From the NCBI RefSeq assembly GCF_001039355.2, contig NW_019775468.1:221620-285619 (forward strand): a stretch of 64,000 nt of DNA, in the 5' to 3' direction. Every line of letters starts with the position of its first letter. The stretch's first letter is position 1. Below, piece by piece: positions 61,846 to 64,000 of the stretch. The stretch comes from Lingula anatina (taxonomy: Eukaryota > Brachiopoda > Lingulata > Lingulida > Lingulidae). The notes under the pieces were generated by a model, which was given only the letters and a program-made list of their open reading frames with translations, was not told the origin of the DNA and ran no database searches. Made by a program: the position numbers and the translations under genes.

Positions 61846-64000
61846 CTACTCAATGATAGTGTAGGGAGCTGGAATATCGTCCCCGTCATTGGACACTGCA
61901 TCTCCGGAGCCGGGCACCGCTGTGGTGGTGGGAGGGGCCATTGTGGTCGTTGGCATGGCTGTTGTTGGCATTGGGGTGGTAGTTGGTATGGTTGGTGTTG
62001 GCATTGTTGTTGTCGGCATTGTGGTAGTTGGCATGGTTGTTGTGGTCGGCATTGGGGTGGTAGTTGGCATGGTTGTTGTTGTTGGCATTGGGGTGGTAGT
62101 TGGCATGGTTGTTGTTGTTGTTGGCATTGGGGTGGTAGTTGACATGGTTGTTGTAAGAGGGGTTGGTGTAGTTGTTGGCGCGGTGGTAGTTGTAGTTGGC
62201 TTAGTTTTCTTGGTCGTCGCTGCTTTGGTGGTAGGAATGGGTTTTGGTTTTGCAGTGGTCATCTTTGGGTTGATATGGTCATTCACTGGAACGAACCGCA
62301 ATATAAATACAGGATTTACGACAAACGTGTTTTGTGATTAACATATGGCATTTAATAAACAGGTTTAAACTACATGACAGAATTTCTCTGTATGTACAAG
62401 TGGAGACATTTTACTTTTCTCTACGTCAATTTTCCGTATCTCGTTTAGCGCAATGCAACAATGAGTGTTATAAAATAACCTTATATTATCCAGATGTGTA
62501 CACCATCAGTGCATTTAGAACAGTGGACTAACAGATCCGCAGATCAAATATGGCGATCCACTTAAAAGACTGCCGCTTAATTTAGGATTAGACACTGAAT
62601 AGATTTTCTGCGTTAATTACGCAACAACCATTCAAGTAGGTAGGTCGGCCATATTTGATCCGTGGACCTGTAAGTCCCCCGTTCTGAATGACCCCTATGT
62701 CCCCACCTTTATAGACGGAGAGCGCCCTGTAGTCTCCACATATCTGTTTGTTGTCACCAGGACACAGGTAGCTACATGTAGTGGAGGAACCAGCACCATA
62801 CAAGATGTCTTCATTGCCACAGTGACATTTGTTACCATTCTCAAGAGCTGGGGAAGAAATACGCAAAAAAAATGTTATGTCGGTTTTTGCAGCAACTCGT
62901 TTATGTAGATGTTGTAATGACAGAAGTGAAAGAAGATGGTCAACATTTCATCAAATTAGGTCAAACCACGTTTTGACATTTACAACTTGAATTTCACATT
63001 TCCTCTTAATATTTTGTTCAAACAAGCTTAGTAGCATAAACAGACCGATCTAATATTTTGATCATTCCTAGCCGCTCAGAGAAAACTTTTATTTGAAATT
63101 ATGCTGATCAATAAGAAATGTTGCTATATTTTGACTCCATTATCCGCACCTTCGACCTTAAAAGTATAGAAATTCGTGCATACTTGATGTATTTCTCCTA
63201 CGGTCAGTGACATATGCAAATTGTTAAAAAGCAAGTACAGACAAGCCCCCTCACTATGAAAGGTACGTACGGAAAGCAATAATACAAGAACGTAAGGCAA
63301 ACTATGATTTACCTGCGTACATATACCTGATACCGTGACAGTGCATAATACACATGGTGGCTGACATGAACGGGGTGTTCCAGACTGTGCGAGGATCAAA
63401 CTTCTTCTCTGGGTAACGGTCCTTAAAGCACCCCACATAGCCATGGAGAGCTGGAGCAAGAGGAACAGGTGCCATGTATGCGAGGGACTGGGGTAAATCG
63501 AATTTACTGTAGTACTCATATCACTTCCAAATTAAATTGAGCGTTTTTCTCTATATGTATTCAATATAACTAAATGAAACAAAATACTGTACGAAAATAA
63601 GAAGAGAAAAGAATATGAGAATTGATTAATTCATTTTTGCACTTTGTAAAGAAAATATCCTTTCACTACCTATAAGATGAAAAATGCAGTAAGTTTTAGA
63701 TCCGTTTAAATAATCATTATCAACAGTTCTTCACGAACGTAAATTTGTTTTAATATCTTAGTTCCTGAATTAGATACGCACAAAAAGTGCATTTTTTAAA
63801 ACTGTTACTTACGTTTACAAAGAGGCGGGGTATTATCCCAAGCGGGCTTAGGCTGCAAGTTAGTTGTCACACAGTTCAGCTTGGTGACACCGTCCCTGAG
63901 CGTCCCATCATTACACTGCACCTTGACAGAGCCGCGGGGGAAGGTGACGCCATTCACGGATCCTTCATAAGTCAACTTGGCGTTGCGAATGTTTAACTTT
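61846..64000 (-). CDS. gene D: secreted CCP/WSC protein with mucin-like tail (3' part, runs off the right edge)
   Basis: Exons in transcript order: (beyond 64000)-63813 sushi/CCP, 63450-63313 WSC first half, 62847-62707 WSC second half, 62285-61846 tail and stop. All junctions are phase 1. The WSC exons are 138 and 141 nt, exactly as in the last WSC of gene C, and the domain sequences are close (CF-x-DRYPE-x-KFDP against CF-x-ERYPE-x-KFDP). The 145-codon last exon encodes a Thr/Pro/Met-rich repeat (MPTTT type), expected to be heavily O-glycosylated, then an acidic tail with PGSGDA and DDIPAPYTIIE. Tandem duplicate of gene C in the same orientation. The N-terminal modules, and so the full architecture, lie outside the window. 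Confidence 0.85.
61940..62200 (-). repeat. coding minisatellite for the gene D Thr/Pro tail
   Basis: Repeats of about 33-39 bp of the GGCATTGGGGTGGTAGTTGG type on the + strand encode M-P-T-T-T-P units on the minus strand. Small insertions and deletions between units are multiples of three. Confidence 0.8.
62511..62690. mobile_element. MITE family 3 copy in the last intron of gene D
   Basis: Inverted arms (GGACTAACAGATCCGCAGATC / complement of GATCCGTGGACCTGTAAGTCC) match the element at 49705-49899. One end lies only about 15 bp from the splice donor at 62706. Confidence 0.7.

Noticed and set aside
61889-62341. Val/Gly-rich 150-codon frame on the + strand
   Set aside because: It is the antisense shadow of the gene D Thr/Pro repeat, which continues a WSC exon in the correct phase on the minus strand.

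Overview
The window is animal (metazoan) nuclear DNA. It is AT-rich, with long introns, GT-AG splice sites, abundant microsatellites, MITE-type repeats, a LINE fragment and clear animal protein families (TRIM-NHL, WSC, sushi/CCP). Composition, repeat style and gene content fit a marine invertebrate, either a lophotrochozoan or a basal deuterostome. I cannot name the species. Single-N joins and a 192-N run show that this is a draft scaffold.

Region 1 (about 1.4-43.8 kb, + strand) is one TRIM2/TRIM3-type RING/B-box/filamin/NHL ubiquitin ligase gene. The shared coding part is a 2.2 kb exon (38548-40743) plus a last exon (41113-41265). Upstream, over more than 37 kb, lie several short ATG exons of 12-17 codons. 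Each ends in phase 0 at a donor-like GT, and the common exon is open in phase 0 before its own ATG, so these look like alternative first coding exons and promoters. The very long 5' region also holds two apparent false duplications at single-N joins (about 4.5-9.56 kb and 13.9-17.4 kb), a 3' LINE fragment (27.6-28.6 kb), MITEs and many simple repeats. The 3'UTR carries two Pumilio-type motifs.

Region 2 (about 44-48.5 kb) is a tandem duplication of the promoter and first few codons of the next gene. The upstream copy is broken by a 2.0 kb piggyBac-like element and the downstream copy keeps the empty TTAA site.

Region 3 (48.5-64 kb) is a cluster of three related secreted-protein genes built from WSC (cysteine-rich, carbohydrate-binding family) and sushi/CCP modules. 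Gene B (+, 9 exons, 304 aa) and gene C (-, 15 exons, 604 aa) are convergent. Gene D (-, partial, runs off the right edge) lies head-to-tail behind C. I built the exon models by hand; all reading phases close and both complete genes give whole-codon totals. Nearly all introns between modules are phase 1, and the genes share a micro-exon after the signal peptide and a short linker exon after each internal WSC. C ends in a Thr/Pro stalk with Ser-Gly sites in acidic context, D in a mucin-like Thr/Pro repeat. A role as secreted glycan-binding or matrix proteins is inferred from the modules only.
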